A stretch of DNA of 64,000 bases from Lampropedia aestuarii (GTDB taxonomy: Bacteria; Pseudomonadota; Gammaproteobacteria; Burkholderiales; Burkholderiaceae_C). This document shows, piece after piece, positions 28,357 to 37,272 of this stretch. Position 1 is the stretch's first letter; each line of letters starts with the position of its first letter. The position numbers and the translations under genes were made by a program. The DNA is taken from assembly GCF_004803635.1 (NCBI RefSeq), contig NZ_SSWX01000007.1, positions 1 to 64,000 on the forward strand. Direction: 5' to 3'. The notes beneath the pieces were generated by a model that saw nothing but the letters and a program-made list of their open reading frames with translations, did not search any database and was not told the DNA's origin.

Positions 28357-28676
28357 TCTCTCAATACCTTTATTTCTATAATTTCGTGAATGAAATCAAT
28401 GGGTCGCTTTTTGCAAATTCGAGGTTTTAGGGGCTGTGAGAGGCTCCCGACATGCTCTAAGGCATGGCAGGGATGCAGGCATAAACCGGTTCCGGCCCTG
28501 AATCTGCGTATTTGTTCGGAGTTTGTGGCTAAGCGGTATCGTGAATACGTGCTGTAATGCAGGCACAGTGATTATGCGTGGTGCAAGCACGTCGCCAGTC
28601 GCTTTAGGCGGTTGCGGGATGAGTGTGTTATTGCCTGGCACAAGCTTGCAACACTGCATTGACCCATTCATCAGCT

Positions 28677-29645
28677 ATGTCTAATCTTTTACAGCTTGGT
28701 TTGCGTGACTTGCCTCTGGATGAGGTGATTTTGATTAAAACCATCTTTCGTTTATCGAGCGAGCAACTCTCGCATACGTGGGAATTGGTTGATGGCGACA
28801 GTGCGCATGCGTGGATTGCCGACAGCGCATCATGGGAGCTGGACCGTGCGCGGCAGGCACGCGGTGAGTCTATCGGCCCGACACTGTACTTGAGCAGGCA
28901 ACAATGCTTGGAAATTATGCCGGCTTTGATACGCCCGATACGCGCACAGGCAATGGTGCAGTGGTTGGCTGAGACGGCGCAAGCTTTATCAGGGACTGCA
29001 CTGCCGGAAGCCCCTGCTGTGCCAATGCCCGACGGCGCACCTATTGACGCACCGGCTGAAGCACTGATGGCCAGCGAGCATGAGCAATGGGCGATCACCG
29101 AGCCTGCCGGGTTGTCGTTTATAGAGCCCGTCAGAGTGGCGCCAGCACCTGCTGTCAAGGTTGAGCCGTTGGTGATTCCTGACGCGCTTGCCCATGCCGC
29201 GCCGGCGGTTAAAACCCAGTTGAGGGCGGAGGCTGACTCGGCCGGGCAGAGCGCATCTGGCACTGCATCAGATGCTTTGGCTGGGCCGCAGCTCGATCCC
29301 GACTCGCGCTATTTGCTGCGCCGCTGGCCACCTGCGCAAATCATCGGCAATGACGCCAAACGCTTGCGCATCACTTCATTGCTCTCCAAGCAGGCTTTGC
29401 AGCTGGATGAATTGTCTAATTTATCGGGTGCAAGCGTCGAAGAATGCGAAGGTTGGATGTCGACCCTGTTACATTCGGAATTATTGGATACGCGTGTGGC
29501 TGCGATGCCAGGCGGTGGGCCTGCAATGGCTGAGAATTCGGCCGCGCAGCAATCTGCTGCGCTGACGAATAATTCAGGCATGGCATCGTCACCCAAGCGC
29601 AGTTTGAGTCTGGTCAGTGCGATTCGCCGCCGTCTGCGTATTTGA
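28677..29645 (+). CDS. Hypothetical partner protein of a roadblock/GTPase cluster
   Basis: Encodes 322 residues with three parts: an N-terminal globular region (about 1-105; LRDLPLDEVILIKTIFRLSS), a long Ala/Pro-rich linker (about 105-215), and a C-terminal part (about 220-290; YLLRRWPPAQIIGNDAKRLR then LSKQALQLDELSNLSGASV) that looks like a small helix-turn-helix/winged-helix-like fold. No signal or membrane segment. It starts the cluster that continues with a Ras-like GTPase and three roadblock proteins, so it may be an effector or scaffold of the GTPase. I do not recognise a named family. Confidence 0.78.
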   Translation: MSNLLQLGLRDLPLDEVILIKTIFRLSSEQLSHTWELVDGDSAHAWIADSASWELDRARQARGESIGPTLYLSRQQCLEIMPALIRPIRAQAMVQWLAETAQALSGTALPEAPAVPMPDGAPIDAPAEALMASEHEQWAITEPAGLSFIEPVRVAPAPAVKVEPLVIPDALAHAAPAVKTQLRAEADSAGQSASGTASDALAGPQLDPDSRYLLRRWPPAQIIGNDAKRLRITSLLSKQALQLDELSNLSGASVEECEGWMSTLLHSELLDTRVAAMPGGGPAMAENSAAQQSAALTNNSGMASSPKRSLSLVSAIRRRLRI

Positions 29646-29719
29646 TGCCCGTGGGGCTGCCGCTTGCAGCGAGCGTGTCCATCAAGCAAGCCCTTTGTTA
29701 ACGGATTTATTGCTGAGCT

Positions 29720-30268
29720 ATGACTGAGTACAAATTGCTTTTCACAGGCCCCATGGGGGCCGGAAAAACGACCGCGATTGCTGCCGTGAGTGAGGTCGCG
29801 CCGGTGATCACTGATGTGCAAAATACCGACCAGTCAGTGCTCAAGGAGCGGACTACGGTGGGCTTGGATTTTGGCTTGCTGTCGCTCGATAATGGGGACC
29901 GTATTCGCCTTTTCGGTACGCCGGGACAAATGCGCTTTGATTTTCTTTGGAAGATCTTAGCCAAGAACGTGCTGGGCATCATTATTTTGATCGACAACTC
30001 CAAACCCAAGCCGTTGGAGGACTTGGGCGTGTACCTGGATGGTTTTGCCCAAGAGCTGAGCAAAGACACGCCATGTGTGATTGGTATTGGTAGAGCCGAG
30101 TCGCACCCGACGCCCAGTTTGGACGACTATGCCAATGCCGCGAGTGCGCGTGGATTGGTGTTGCCTGTGATGGCCGTCGATGTGCGCGAGCGTGATGATG
30201 TTGTGTTATTAATTGACTGCCTTCTTGCACAAATGGAGGCATCCCTACACATGGAAAACAATAAATGA
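29720..30268 (+). CDS. Small Ras-like/MglA-like GTPase
   Basis: Encodes 182 residues of a P-loop GTPase. G1 is GPMGAGKTT near residues 10-18. The G3 region is LFGTPGQMRFDF, with the FGTPGQ variant seen in the conservon/MglA-like class of bacterial Ras-like GTPases. The G4 position reads IGIGRAE instead of NKxD, so guanine recognition may be unusual. Such GTPases work with roadblock/LC7 proteins as GAPs or exchange factors in cell polarity and signalling. The gene overlaps the next, a roadblock protein, by 4 bases. Cytoplasmic. Confidence 0.88.
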   Translation: MTEYKLLFTGPMGAGKTTAIAAVSEVAPVITDVQNTDQSVLKERTTVGLDFGLLSLDNGDRIRLFGTPGQMRFDFLWKILAKNVLGIIILIDNSKPKPLEDLGVYLDGFAQELSKDTPCVIGIGRAESHPTPSLDDYANAASARGLVLPVMAVDVRERDDVVLLIDCLLAQMEASLHMENNK

Positions 30269-30663
30269 GTGCCGCAAATTCTCCCCTCCCGCCCGTTGTG
30301 ATCAGCTTGGCGCACAAAGAGGCCCAGCAGCTCATGGACGATATCCTAGAGATCCAAGCAGTGGTCATTGCGTCTGTCGACGGCTTTGATGTGGCCTCAG
30401 CGGTGCGCGCAGATATGGATGCCAGCCGCATCGCCGCAATGGCCAGCTCAATTGCAGCCATCAGTGGGGTCGTCTCGCACGAAGCCCAATTGGGCCGCAG
30501 CCGCAGCGTGACCATCGATACTGACGCGGGCTTTGCTGTGGTGCGCAGCGTCTACCGCGATGATGTCGAGCTGATTATCAACGTCATTGCCCAAGAAGGG
30601 GTGCTCATTGGCGAAGTCGCCTACCGCACGGCCCAACTGGCACGTCAGTTGGCAGAAGCATGA
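30265..30663 (+). CDS. Roadblock/LC7-domain protein (first of three)
   Basis: Encodes 132 residues forming one roadblock/LC7 domain (MglB-like). It opens with helix AQQLMDDILEIQAVVIASVDGFDVAS, then the central helix DASRIAAMASSIAAISGVVSHE and strands SVTIDTDAGFAVVRSV. Roadblock proteins dimerise and bind Ras-like GTPases. Start and stop both overlap neighbours by 4 bases (GTPase upstream, second roadblock-like gene downstream), showing tight coupling and probably fixed stoichiometry. Confidence 0.9.
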   Translation: MSAANSPLPPVVISLAHKEAQQLMDDILEIQAVVIASVDGFDVASAVRADMDASRIAAMASSIAAISGVVSHEAQLGRSRSVTIDTDAGFAVVRSVYRDDVELIINVIAQEGVLIGEVAYRTAQLARQLAEA

Positions 30664-31031
30664 GCGATGCGACCGCCTTGCGCCAAGCGCTGGATCAACT
30701 CGCACTTGATTTTCCAGATCTGAAAGGCTGCGTGCTGGTGGAGATCTCCACTGGCATGGTCTGGCATGCGTCAGGGGGCAATGACAATATTGCCATCCTC
30801 TCCGAAGCTGCCAGTGATTACTGGCGGCTGTGTGCCCGACTGGAACAACCGTTTGCAGAGCTTGGGGCTTTGCAGGCGTGTGTGTTTTTACACAAGCATG
30901 GCCGCATCACGATGTTGCAATGCGGCCACGATATGTTTTTGCTCTCACTGTCCATTCATCTGGCGCCTGTTGATTGGGCTGCATGGCAAAGGCGCACGCA
31001 GGCGATCGCACAAATGGTGAATGAACTGTAA
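30660..31031 (+). CDS. Roadblock-like protein (second, diverged)
   Basis: Encodes 123 residues with the roadblock pattern: helix LRQALDQLALDFPDLKGCVLVEISTGMVWHASG, then a helix with DYWRLCARLEQPF, and strands ACVFLHKHGRITMLQC and MFLLSLSIHL. The sequence is more diverged than the first roadblock protein and may form a heterodimer with it. It overlaps the preceding gene by 4 bases. Confidence 0.72.
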   Translation: MSDATALRQALDQLALDFPDLKGCVLVEISTGMVWHASGGNDNIAILSEAASDYWRLCARLEQPFAELGALQACVFLHKHGRITMLQCGHDMFLLSLSIHLAPVDWAAWQRRTQAIAQMVNEL

Positions 31032-31244
31032 AAAAATGTGTAAGATGTAGATGGGCTTATAAGCGATGTTGCGCGATTGCATTATTGCCGCGCAAACGGG
31101 TGTCCTCACACGATGCACGCACTGGTCAATGCTTGTGAATATAAGACCGCTTTACAACTCTCTTGTAGGTGTCGTTTTTCGATGGAGCGCCTTGCTCCAA
31201 TTCAATAGTAGATTCTTTAAATCTTTCGAAAGGATTTAACCGTT

Positions 31245-31604
31245 ATGTCGACAATCAAACAGACCTTGGATGAGCTGATGGAAGTGGATGGCGCGATGTG
31301 CGCTGCCGTGGTGGACTCAGCCAGCGGCATGATGCTGGGATCGATTGGCTCTGGCGTGGATTTGGAAGTGGCTGCTGCAGGCAACACCGAAGTGGTGCGC
31401 GCTAAAATGAAAACCATGCGTGCGCTGGGTCTCAACGATGTGATTGAAGACATTCTGATCACACTGGGCAAGCACTACCACATCATCCGTCCGGCATCGC
31501 GCAAAGATGGCGTGTTCATCTATTTCGTACTGGATAAGCAGCGCTCTAACTTGGCGATGGCACGTCGTAAAGTGCAAGACGTTGATAAGGAAATGACTTT
31601 CTGA
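31245..31604 (+). CDS. Roadblock-like protein (third)
   Basis: Encodes 119 residues. The N-terminal helix is IKQTLDELMEVDGAMCAAVVDSASGMMLGS, the middle has NTEVVRAKMKTMRALGLNDVIEDILITLG, and the C-terminal strands include YHIIRPASRKDGVFIYFVLDKQRSNLAMARRKV. This matches a roadblock-type fold. It is separated from the first four genes by 213 bases and may have its own promoter. Its start follows GAAAGGATTTAACC. Confidence 0.8.
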   Translation: MSTIKQTLDELMEVDGAMCAAVVDSASGMMLGSIGSGVDLEVAAAGNTEVVRAKMKTMRALGLNDVIEDILITLGKHYHIIRPASRKDGVFIYFVLDKQRSNLAMARRKVQDVDKEMTF

Positions 31605-31786
31605 GCCAAGCGCTTCTCAACCGGCCGTCTGCGCCTGCCTGACTTGGCCTCTGGCATTGGGTGCGTCGCTCTGGGAGCGTGCGCACGACTTGCCGGTGCG
31701 TTGCATACACACAGATTGTGAGCCTTTGCCTGGCGCATCAGAGTGCATCATGCTGATGCCATGGCCGATTGCCAGATCGCAGCAGT
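31605..31786. other. Intergenic spacer before repeat copy H
   Basis: Nothing is recognised. No clear terminator for the GTPase cluster could be found. Confidence 0.3.
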
Positions 31787-31910
31787 GAGAGCCTGTTTGC
31801 CATCTCCCACAGTCACGCAAGGAGCAAAAAGTGCAATGCAGCATTGCTGCATTGCCTGTTGCCGCTTCTTGTGCTGTGCGACTGCACAGAGCTGATGAAC
31901 AGGCTCTAAG
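31787..31910 (+). repeat. Dispersed intergenic repeat, copy H (short form)
   Basis: About 124 bases bounded by AGAGCCTGTTTGCCATCTCC and GATGAACAGGCTCTAAG, the same terminal type as the copies near ileS. The interior is different, with a palindromic GCAATGCAGCATTGCTGCATTG. It is probably a shortened or rearranged member. Confidence 0.7.
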
Positions 31911-32065
31911 GCGCGGCCATTGATTCGTCAAGCCCAGGCGACTTTAGTGGTGCATTCGCGTGGGTATCTGCGCTTTCTTGGCCGAGAGTCGGTAGAATCC
32001 CTTTCCTTTAAGCTTTGTGCTCGAGACGAGTTGGTCAAAAGCTGACCTCGGGGCACCTGCCAACC

Positions 32066-32386
32066 ATGTCCAGTGCTGCATCTACCCCGCAAGAAATTTT
32101 CATCTTGGGTAAAACCAAAGATGGCAAAACCTTTCGCCCTAGCGATTGGTCTGAGCGACTGGCGGGCGTGATGAGCGGCTTCAGGCCGAGCGGCATGCTC
32201 CCGGGCAACCACATTGTCTATTCGCCATGGTGTGTGCCAACGGTGATCGATGGAGTCAAATGCGTGGTGGTGCGCTCGGCATTGCGTGACCATGAGCCGA
32301 TGGCCTGGGATTTCGTGATGAACTTTGCCAGGGACAATAATCTGCAGACACTCGATGCTTGCCTTTTGCCTGATGCGAAGCCCTGA
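32066..32386 (+). CDS. DUF3579-family protein
   Basis: Encodes 106 residues of a conserved betaproteobacterial family of unknown function (DUF3579). Recognisable blocks are EIFILGKTKDGKTFRPSDWSERLAGVMS, YSPWCVPTVIDGVKCVVV and PMAWDFVMNFARDNNLQ. Soluble, without signal peptide. The ATG at 32066 is preferred over a longer frame from 32015. It is a single gene. Confidence 0.85.
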   Translation: MSSAASTPQEIFILGKTKDGKTFRPSDWSERLAGVMSGFRPSGMLPGNHIVYSPWCVPTVIDGVKCVVVRSALRDHEPMAWDFVMNFARDNNLQTLDACLLPDAKP

Positions 32387-32564
32387 TTGATTGCTGCACT
32401 CGTCGGTACAAAAAAGGCATTTGAGCGCAGCGCTTGGTTTTTTTCCACTCCGCACACCTGTAGCTCGGGTACGAATTGATTCTTGAGCAGAGAAAATTGG
32501 GCTTAATGCTCTATCTGCACTAGAATAGCGGGTTTTCTACACTTCTTCTAATGCAGGAGCCGTC

Positions 32565-32732
32565 ATGGCCAATAAATTTTTCACTGAAGCTGACCGTAAA
32601 GCCTCTCCTCGTCCAGTCGCTCCAAAAGGCTACCACATCCCACGTGATGGCGGCGGTCAGCGCGTGAGCGACGAGCGCGGCGTGCACACACGCAGCAAAA
32701 AGAACCCAGGTAAGCGTGCTCACCAAGGTTAA
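32565..32732 (+). CDS. Small conserved basic protein (55 aa)
   Basis: A 55-codon gene with a good ribosome site (GCAGGAGCC) before the ATG and a terminator at its end. The product MANKFFTEADRKASPRP... is basic and glycine/arginine-rich (HIPRDGGGQRVSDERG, HTRSKKNPGKRAHQG) and probably disordered, maybe nucleic-acid binding. The regular signals argue that it is real even though I do not recognise a named family. Confidence 0.75.
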   Translation: MANKFFTEADRKASPRPVAPKGYHIPRDGGGQRVSDERGVHTRSKKNPGKRAHQG

Positions 32733-32762
32733 TTAAAGGGGCGTAAGCCCCTTAATTTTTTT
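32731..32762 (+). terminator. Rho-independent terminator after the 55-aa gene
   Basis: AAGGGGC pairs with GCCCCTT around GTAA and is followed by AATTTTTTT. It overlaps the stop codon of the small gene. Confidence 0.88.
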
Positions 32763-32878
32763 CGGCAATGTCGCGGCGGATTAGTCCGTCGGCACAAGTC
32801 TTGGCGGCCACTGCAGCAGGCGTGTTGCAGCAGGCCCATGCATCTGTGTAAAACTCCAGCATCGAAAGAGGAATGGCG

Positions 32879-33688
32879 ATGGCAACTACTTTGTTTGTCG
32901 GCGGTGGCAATATGGCGCGTGCCATTATTGGAGGGCTGCTGCAGCAAGGCCAAGCGCCCACCAGCATTGTGGTGATTGAGCCGCACGAGGCAACCCGTTT
33001 GGCGCTGCAGCAGGACTTGGGTGTGACTGCCCATGCCGATAGCGCGTCATTGACTGAGCCTGTGGATGTGGTCGTGTGGGCTGTCAAACCCCAGGTACTG
33101 AAGCCAGTCATGCAAGCTTTGGCAGTGCAGTTGCACAGCGCCTTGCATTTGAGCATTGCTGCCGGTGTTACCACGGCGGCGATGCAGCAATGGCTAGGCA
33201 GCTCTCGTGTCGTGCGGGCCATGCCCAATACCCCCGCTTTGATTGGCAAAGGGATTGCTGGCCTGTTTGCCAATGCGGATGTGAACCAGGCGGATCGTAC
33301 TGCTGCGGCGGCAGTGCTGCAGGCCGTAGGCGAGGTGCTGTGGGTTGAGGCAGAAGCCCAGCTGGACGCAGTGACCGCTTTGTCCGGCTCTGGCCCTGCC
33401 TATGTGTTTTATTTTTTGGAGGCCATGCAGCAAGCTGGCCAGCAATTGGGCCTGTCAGCCCAGCAGGCTTACCAGCTGGCTGTGGCCACCTTTGAAGGTG
33501 CATCGGCATTGGCTGCGCGCTCAGAGGAAACACCTGAGGTGCTCAGACAGCGCGTCACCTCCAAAGGCGGCACGACCTATGCGGCCACCACTACGCTGGA
33601 CCAGCTGGATGTGAAAGCGCACTTCATTGCAGCCATGCAAGCCTGCCATGACCGCGCCGCTGAGATGGCGCAGGAATTTGGCAACTAA
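32879..33688 (+). CDS. proC: Pyrroline-5-carboxylate reductase
   Basis: Last enzyme of proline synthesis, reducing 1-pyrroline-5-carboxylate with NAD(P)H (269 residues). FVGGGNMARAIIGGLL is the Rossmann motif, WAVKPQ and RAMPNTPALIGKGIAG are family blocks, and LSGSGPAYVFYFLEAM with TSKGGTTYAA forms the ProC signature and dimerisation domain. Two ATGs lie in frame. The one at 32879 has the better spacing (6 bases) from AGAGGA than the one at 32873. Confidence 0.96.
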   Translation: MATTLFVGGGNMARAIIGGLLQQGQAPTSIVVIEPHEATRLALQQDLGVTAHADSASLTEPVDVVVWAVKPQVLKPVMQALAVQLHSALHLSIAAGVTTAAMQQWLGSSRVVRAMPNTPALIGKGIAGLFANADVNQADRTAAAAVLQAVGEVLWVEAEAQLDAVTALSGSGPAYVFYFLEAMQQAGQQLGLSAQQAYQLAVATFEGASALAARSEETPEVLRQRVTSKGGTTYAATTTLDQLDVKAHFIAAMQACHDRAAEMAQEFGN

Positions 33689-33789
33689 CAAACCAGTGTG
33701 GTCAATCGCCTGCCTAACAGACGGGCGATTAGCTGAGCCGCGCTAGCAGTACGCCAGCGTACGGGGTCGTGGACATGCGCGGCCTACGG

Positions 33790-34203
33790 CTAACTTGCAG
33801 GCGGCGCTGGCGTATCGTCTAGCCATGGCTGGGCAATCTCGGCGACCAACTGTGCCAGACGTGTATCTGTGCCCAATGCTGGGGCCAAGGTCCATTGCAG
33901 CTGTGGGTACTGCTGCGCAAGTTGCTGATGCAGTTGAGGCAGGTCTTGTCTGGCATGTGATCCCATGCCGATGAAGACCGGGTAAATCACAATGCTTTGC
34001 AGGCTTGGGAACTCGCGCATCAGGGCTTGCGTTGCGGCAAACACATCCGGTTCACACAGCTCCAAATACGCGCAGCGCACAGGAATATGTGGCTTTTGTT
34101 GCTGGATCGTGTGCTGCATCCGCTCCATTGGTTCGCGCCACTGGGGATCGCGCGAGCCATGGCCTAATAAGATCAAGGCACTGTTGGCAAAAGCGTAAGT
34201 CAT
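33790..34203 (-). CDS. CbiX-like sirohydrochlorin chelatase family protein
   Basis: Small class II chelatase (137 residues) of the CbiX/SirB type, which inserts cobalt or iron into sirohydrochlorin for cobalamin or siroheme. The N-terminal LILLGHGSRDPQW holds the metal-binding His, and the second His is in GMGSHARQDLP. Only one CbiX repeat is present, typical of the short form that works as a dimer. It follows the TonB-like gene on the same strand after 24 bases. The physiological metal is not decided by sequence alone. Confidence 0.88.
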   Translation of the reverse strand: MTYAFANSALILLGHGSRDPQWREPMERMQHTIQQQKPHIPVRCAYLELCEPDVFAATQALMREFPSLQSIVIYPVFIGMGSHARQDLPQLHQQLAQQYPQLQWTLAPALGTDTRLAQLVAEIAQPWLDDTPAPPAS

Positions 34204-34227
34204 GACAAAGATCTGGCTGAGATGCGC

Positions 34228-35085
34228 TCAGAAATGCGTGGCCAAGGTGGCATCGCGTTTGAAGTCGAAGGTCGAGGTAAAGCCAATCTGGTCGGCCGTA
34301 CGCCGAATTTCTGGTGTGAAATGGCCAAACGGCCCGGCGGCATAAACGATGGCCTCGCTGATGCGGTCGAGTGTCAAATTGCCTGAGCTGCGGTCAATCT
34401 GAACGTCAACAATGCTGCCATCAAAATTGATCAGCACGGTCACCACCAGTTGGCCATAGATTTTTTTGCCATTTTGCTCTGGAAAGCGTGCCGTGCCACG
34501 CTCTTCAATGGCGCGGCGCACATTGTCCAGGTACAAGGCAAACGGTGAGTCCTGCGTTGCCGGGCTGACATAACGCTTCTTAGGCCGTTCGTTCTCCAGC
34601 TTGACCAGCATTTCCATTTCAGCGAGTTGTTGCACCAGCAGAAGGCGTTTTTCTTCTTGTGCAATCTCTTTGGGGCTGGGGTTTTCCTTGCGCGGGTCGG
34701 GCAGCGGGTAGTCAGCCACTGCCTGGCGCAATTGTGCAAGCATGCGGTTTTGCCGCTCACGCGGGGTTTCCTCGCTTTGCTGCGCCTCTTCGGAGTCGTT
34801 GCCCAAGCGGGTCAGGGCGGAGTAGGGCGTGGGGCTGGTCGCCCTGCCACTGTCGGCATCGCCGCCGCCGGCCATGGCCACTTGTGCCACGGCCTTGCTT
34901 TCTTCCGGTTTTTCGTCAGTTTGCGCATTCACCAGAATGATCTCTAGCGGCTGCGCATTGAGCATGCGGTCAAACGTTTCAGGGCTGACAAAACGAATGG
35001 TCAGCAAGACAGCATGCACTGCCAGTGACACGACCAAAGCGATCGTGAAAACCGACATATTACGAAGAAAAGAGGGCAGCTTCAC
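34228..35085 (-). CDS. TonB-like energy transducer protein
   Basis: Encodes 285 residues anchored by an N-terminal membrane helix (about 12-32, FTIALVVSLAVHAVLLTI) with a periplasmic region. The middle is charged and Pro/Glu-rich (about 55-165). The C-terminal TonB domain (about 195-285) has YLDNVRRAIEERGTARFP, GQLVVTVLINFDGSIVDVQIDRSSG and FTPEIRRTADQIGF. It would couple the inner-membrane proton motive force to outer-membrane receptors, but no exbBD is nearby. Translation starts at a GTG, 9 bases after the upstream RNase gene. Confidence 0.87.
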   Translation of the reverse strand: MKLPSFLRNMSVFTIALVVSLAVHAVLLTIRFVSPETFDRMLNAQPLEIILVNAQTDEKPEESKAVAQVAMAGGGDADSGRATSPTPYSALTRLGNDSEEAQQSEETPRERQNRMLAQLRQAVADYPLPDPRKENPSPKEIAQEEKRLLLVQQLAEMEMLVKLENERPKKRYVSPATQDSPFALYLDNVRRAIEERGTARFPEQNGKKIYGQLVVTVLINFDGSIVDVQIDRSSGNLTLDRISEAIVYAAGPFGHFTPEIRRTADQIGFTSTFDFKRDATLATHF

Positions 35086-35094
35086 GGTAGGTAC

Positions 35095-37176
35095 TTATCC
35101 TGCGGTAGTGGTCGCTGTGTCAGCTTCGGGATTCATATCCACGGCGATAGTCAAGGATTCTGACAGTGGTGCCTCGTCCTCTTCGCTGTCGTCCTCGCTG
35201 GACTCCAGGCTGCTGTCCAGGCGCGCAATGACCGTGGCATTGACATCCAGAGCCAGCAAGTCGATCTCACCGAGTTTGATGCGCACCCGGCTGCCGCGCG
35301 CCATGTCGCCAGCGCCCATGACGCGCACGACCAGTGGCAGGGTGTCGGCGCGCACGACTGCCGGCTCGCCGCCCTGGGCATCTTTGATGATGGTTGCATC
35401 CAGCTCGTTGATGCCATTTTGTTGTACGTAGCGCAAAGTCCAGTACCGCTCCATGTCATTTTGGTAGCGGTTGTAGGCAGTGTAGGCGGCATCAAAGGCG
35501 CTGATAATGGAGAACAACTCCGCATCTTTGGGCTTGAATGGTGCCACCAGCGCTGCAGTTTGGCCATTTTTGACCGCGGCAATGATCTGCCACTGGTTGA
35601 CCAAGTCCACGTAGCGGCGCAGCGGCGATGTGGCCCAGGAGTAGCAGGCCACGCCCATGCCTGCGTGGGGCAGGGGTTTGATGCCCATACGCACTTTCAT
35701 GCCAGGCGCAAGGCTGTGTTGGCTGCGGTAAATAGCGGGCACGCCCAGGCCGCCTAGCCAGCTGCCCCAGTGGCTGTTGGCGACAATCATGCACTCGGCG
35801 ACCATCAAGTCCAGCGGTGCGCCACGTTTGCGGGTGCCAATTTCGACGGTTTCGGAGCCATCCGGGAAGTCGCCCGTTTGTTGCCGCAGGTGGAAGGTGT
35901 AGTCTGGGCGACTGAAGGTCTCGGGCTTGCCTCGAATGACCTCGCGGCGCGATTTGAGCTCTTGAGCGAGTCGGAACAAAAACGCCAGTTGCGGATGCAG
36001 TTGCACCAGCTCTGGCGGCACCGGTCCTTGTTCGGGAGCTGGAGCGGTCGTGGCCGTGCTGCTACCCAGCCAGTCCTGCGTGACGATGTGGTCTATCTTG
36101 TCGTGGCGCAGGTTATGGACGGTCGTGACCTGCTCCAGGCGGGTGTCGTAGCCCAGCGGCTCCAGCGTCGCCTCGTCAAAGCGTACATACAAGGACAGCG
36201 CCGGGTTCGCGCGGCCTGCGTCGAGCGTGTAGGTTTGCACGACTTCGTCGGGCAGCATGGTGATTTTGGCGCCCGGCATGTAGACGGTGGACAGGCGTGC
36301 GCGAGCAATCTGATCCAGATCACTGTCTTTTTCAATTGACAGAGCGGGCGCGGCAATGTGGATGCCTAGGGTGACTTCGCCCGTGCCCAAGCCTTGAATG
36401 GACAGCGCATCGTCGATTTCCGTGGTGTTGGAGTCATCAATCGAGAAAGCCTCAACTTGCGCCAGCGGCAAGTCGGCGGGCGGCTTGGGTGCGCTGGTCG
36501 TGGCAAAGCCATAGCCTTTGGGGAACTGGTCAAACAAAAATCGTTGCCAGTGGAACTCGTAATCCGAGCGTATCGCGCCAGCGCGCTGCAGCAGCGTCAA
36601 CGGCGGCAGCTGGGTCGTGCGGGCCGCCTCTACAACGGCTTTGTACTCAGCGGCATTTTTATCCGGTTTGAACAAGATTTTGTAGAGCTGCTGGGAAATC
36701 GGCTCTGGCGTTGTGCCATTGGCCAATTCGCCTGCCCAGGCCTCAATCTGCAATTGAGTCTGGCGTTTTTTCTCAATCGCAGCCAAGGCCAGCTGCACGG
36801 TTTCTTGCGGCGCTTTCTTGAAGCGCCCCTTGCCTGCGCGGCGGAAGTAATGCGGCGCCTCATACAGGCGCAGCAGCGCCGCAACCTGGTGGGCGGTATC
36901 GGCATCGGCGCTGAAATAGTCTTTGGCAAATTCGGCAAAACCAAATTCGTCTTCTGGGGCAAACTCCCAAGCCAGTTCCAGCTCAATCTCAGGAGCAATT
37001 TCTTGGGCACGCGCCAGCAGTGCCTGCGGCGTGGGCTTGTCAAAACTCAGCAGCGCATTGTTCTTTTTGACCTTGACGCGTTTGCCGCTGTCGAGTTCAA
37101 CCTGGGTCGAAGCATCGGCTTCGGAGAGGATACGGCCAGCGAGAAATTTGCCAGCTTCTTCAAACAATAAGTACAT
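35095..37176 (-). CDS. RNase II-family (RNB-domain) exoribonuclease
   Basis: 3'-to-5' exoribonuclease of the RNB family (693 residues). The catalytic signature is AFSIDDSNTTEIDDALS near residue 245, with further conserved segments YMPGAKITMLPDEVV, SPLRRYVDLVNQWQI and a C-terminal S1-like region (RGSRVRIKLGEIDLL) before an acidic tail. The N-terminus is not the classical cold-shock domain of RNase R, so the gene is neither clearly rnb nor rnr. It is the first gene of a unit with the TonB-like gene and probably the chelatase. Confidence 0.92.
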   Translation of the reverse strand: MYLLFEEAGKFLAGRILSEADASTQVELDSGKRVKVKKNNALLSFDKPTPQALLARAQEIAPEIELELAWEFAPEDEFGFAEFAKDYFSADADTAHQVAALLRLYEAPHYFRRAGKGRFKKAPQETVQLALAAIEKKRQTQLQIEAWAGELANGTTPEPISQQLYKILFKPDKNAAEYKAVVEAARTTQLPPLTLLQRAGAIRSDYEFHWQRFLFDQFPKGYGFATTSAPKPPADLPLAQVEAFSIDDSNTTEIDDALSIQGLGTGEVTLGIHIAAPALSIEKDSDLDQIARARLSTVYMPGAKITMLPDEVVQTYTLDAGRANPALSLYVRFDEATLEPLGYDTRLEQVTTVHNLRHDKIDHIVTQDWLGSSTATTAPAPEQGPVPPELVQLHPQLAFLFRLAQELKSRREVIRGKPETFSRPDYTFHLRQQTGDFPDGSETVEIGTRKRGAPLDLMVAECMIVANSHWGSWLGGLGVPAIYRSQHSLAPGMKVRMGIKPLPHAGMGVACYSWATSPLRRYVDLVNQWQIIAAVKNGQTAALVAPFKPKDAELFSIISAFDAAYTAYNRYQNDMERYWTLRYVQQNGINELDATIIKDAQGGEPAVVRADTLPLVVRVMGAGDMARGSRVRIKLGEIDLLALDVNATVIARLDSSLESSEDDSEEDEAPLSESLTIAVDMNPEADTATTTAG

Positions 37177-37272
37177 CGGCCTATTTTCGCATGGCTAGCC
37201 CCGATTCCATCCAAGACAGGCCCGCATTGAAGACTAATTCTTAACGCCGTCTGTATTGTGTGACACACGTTC

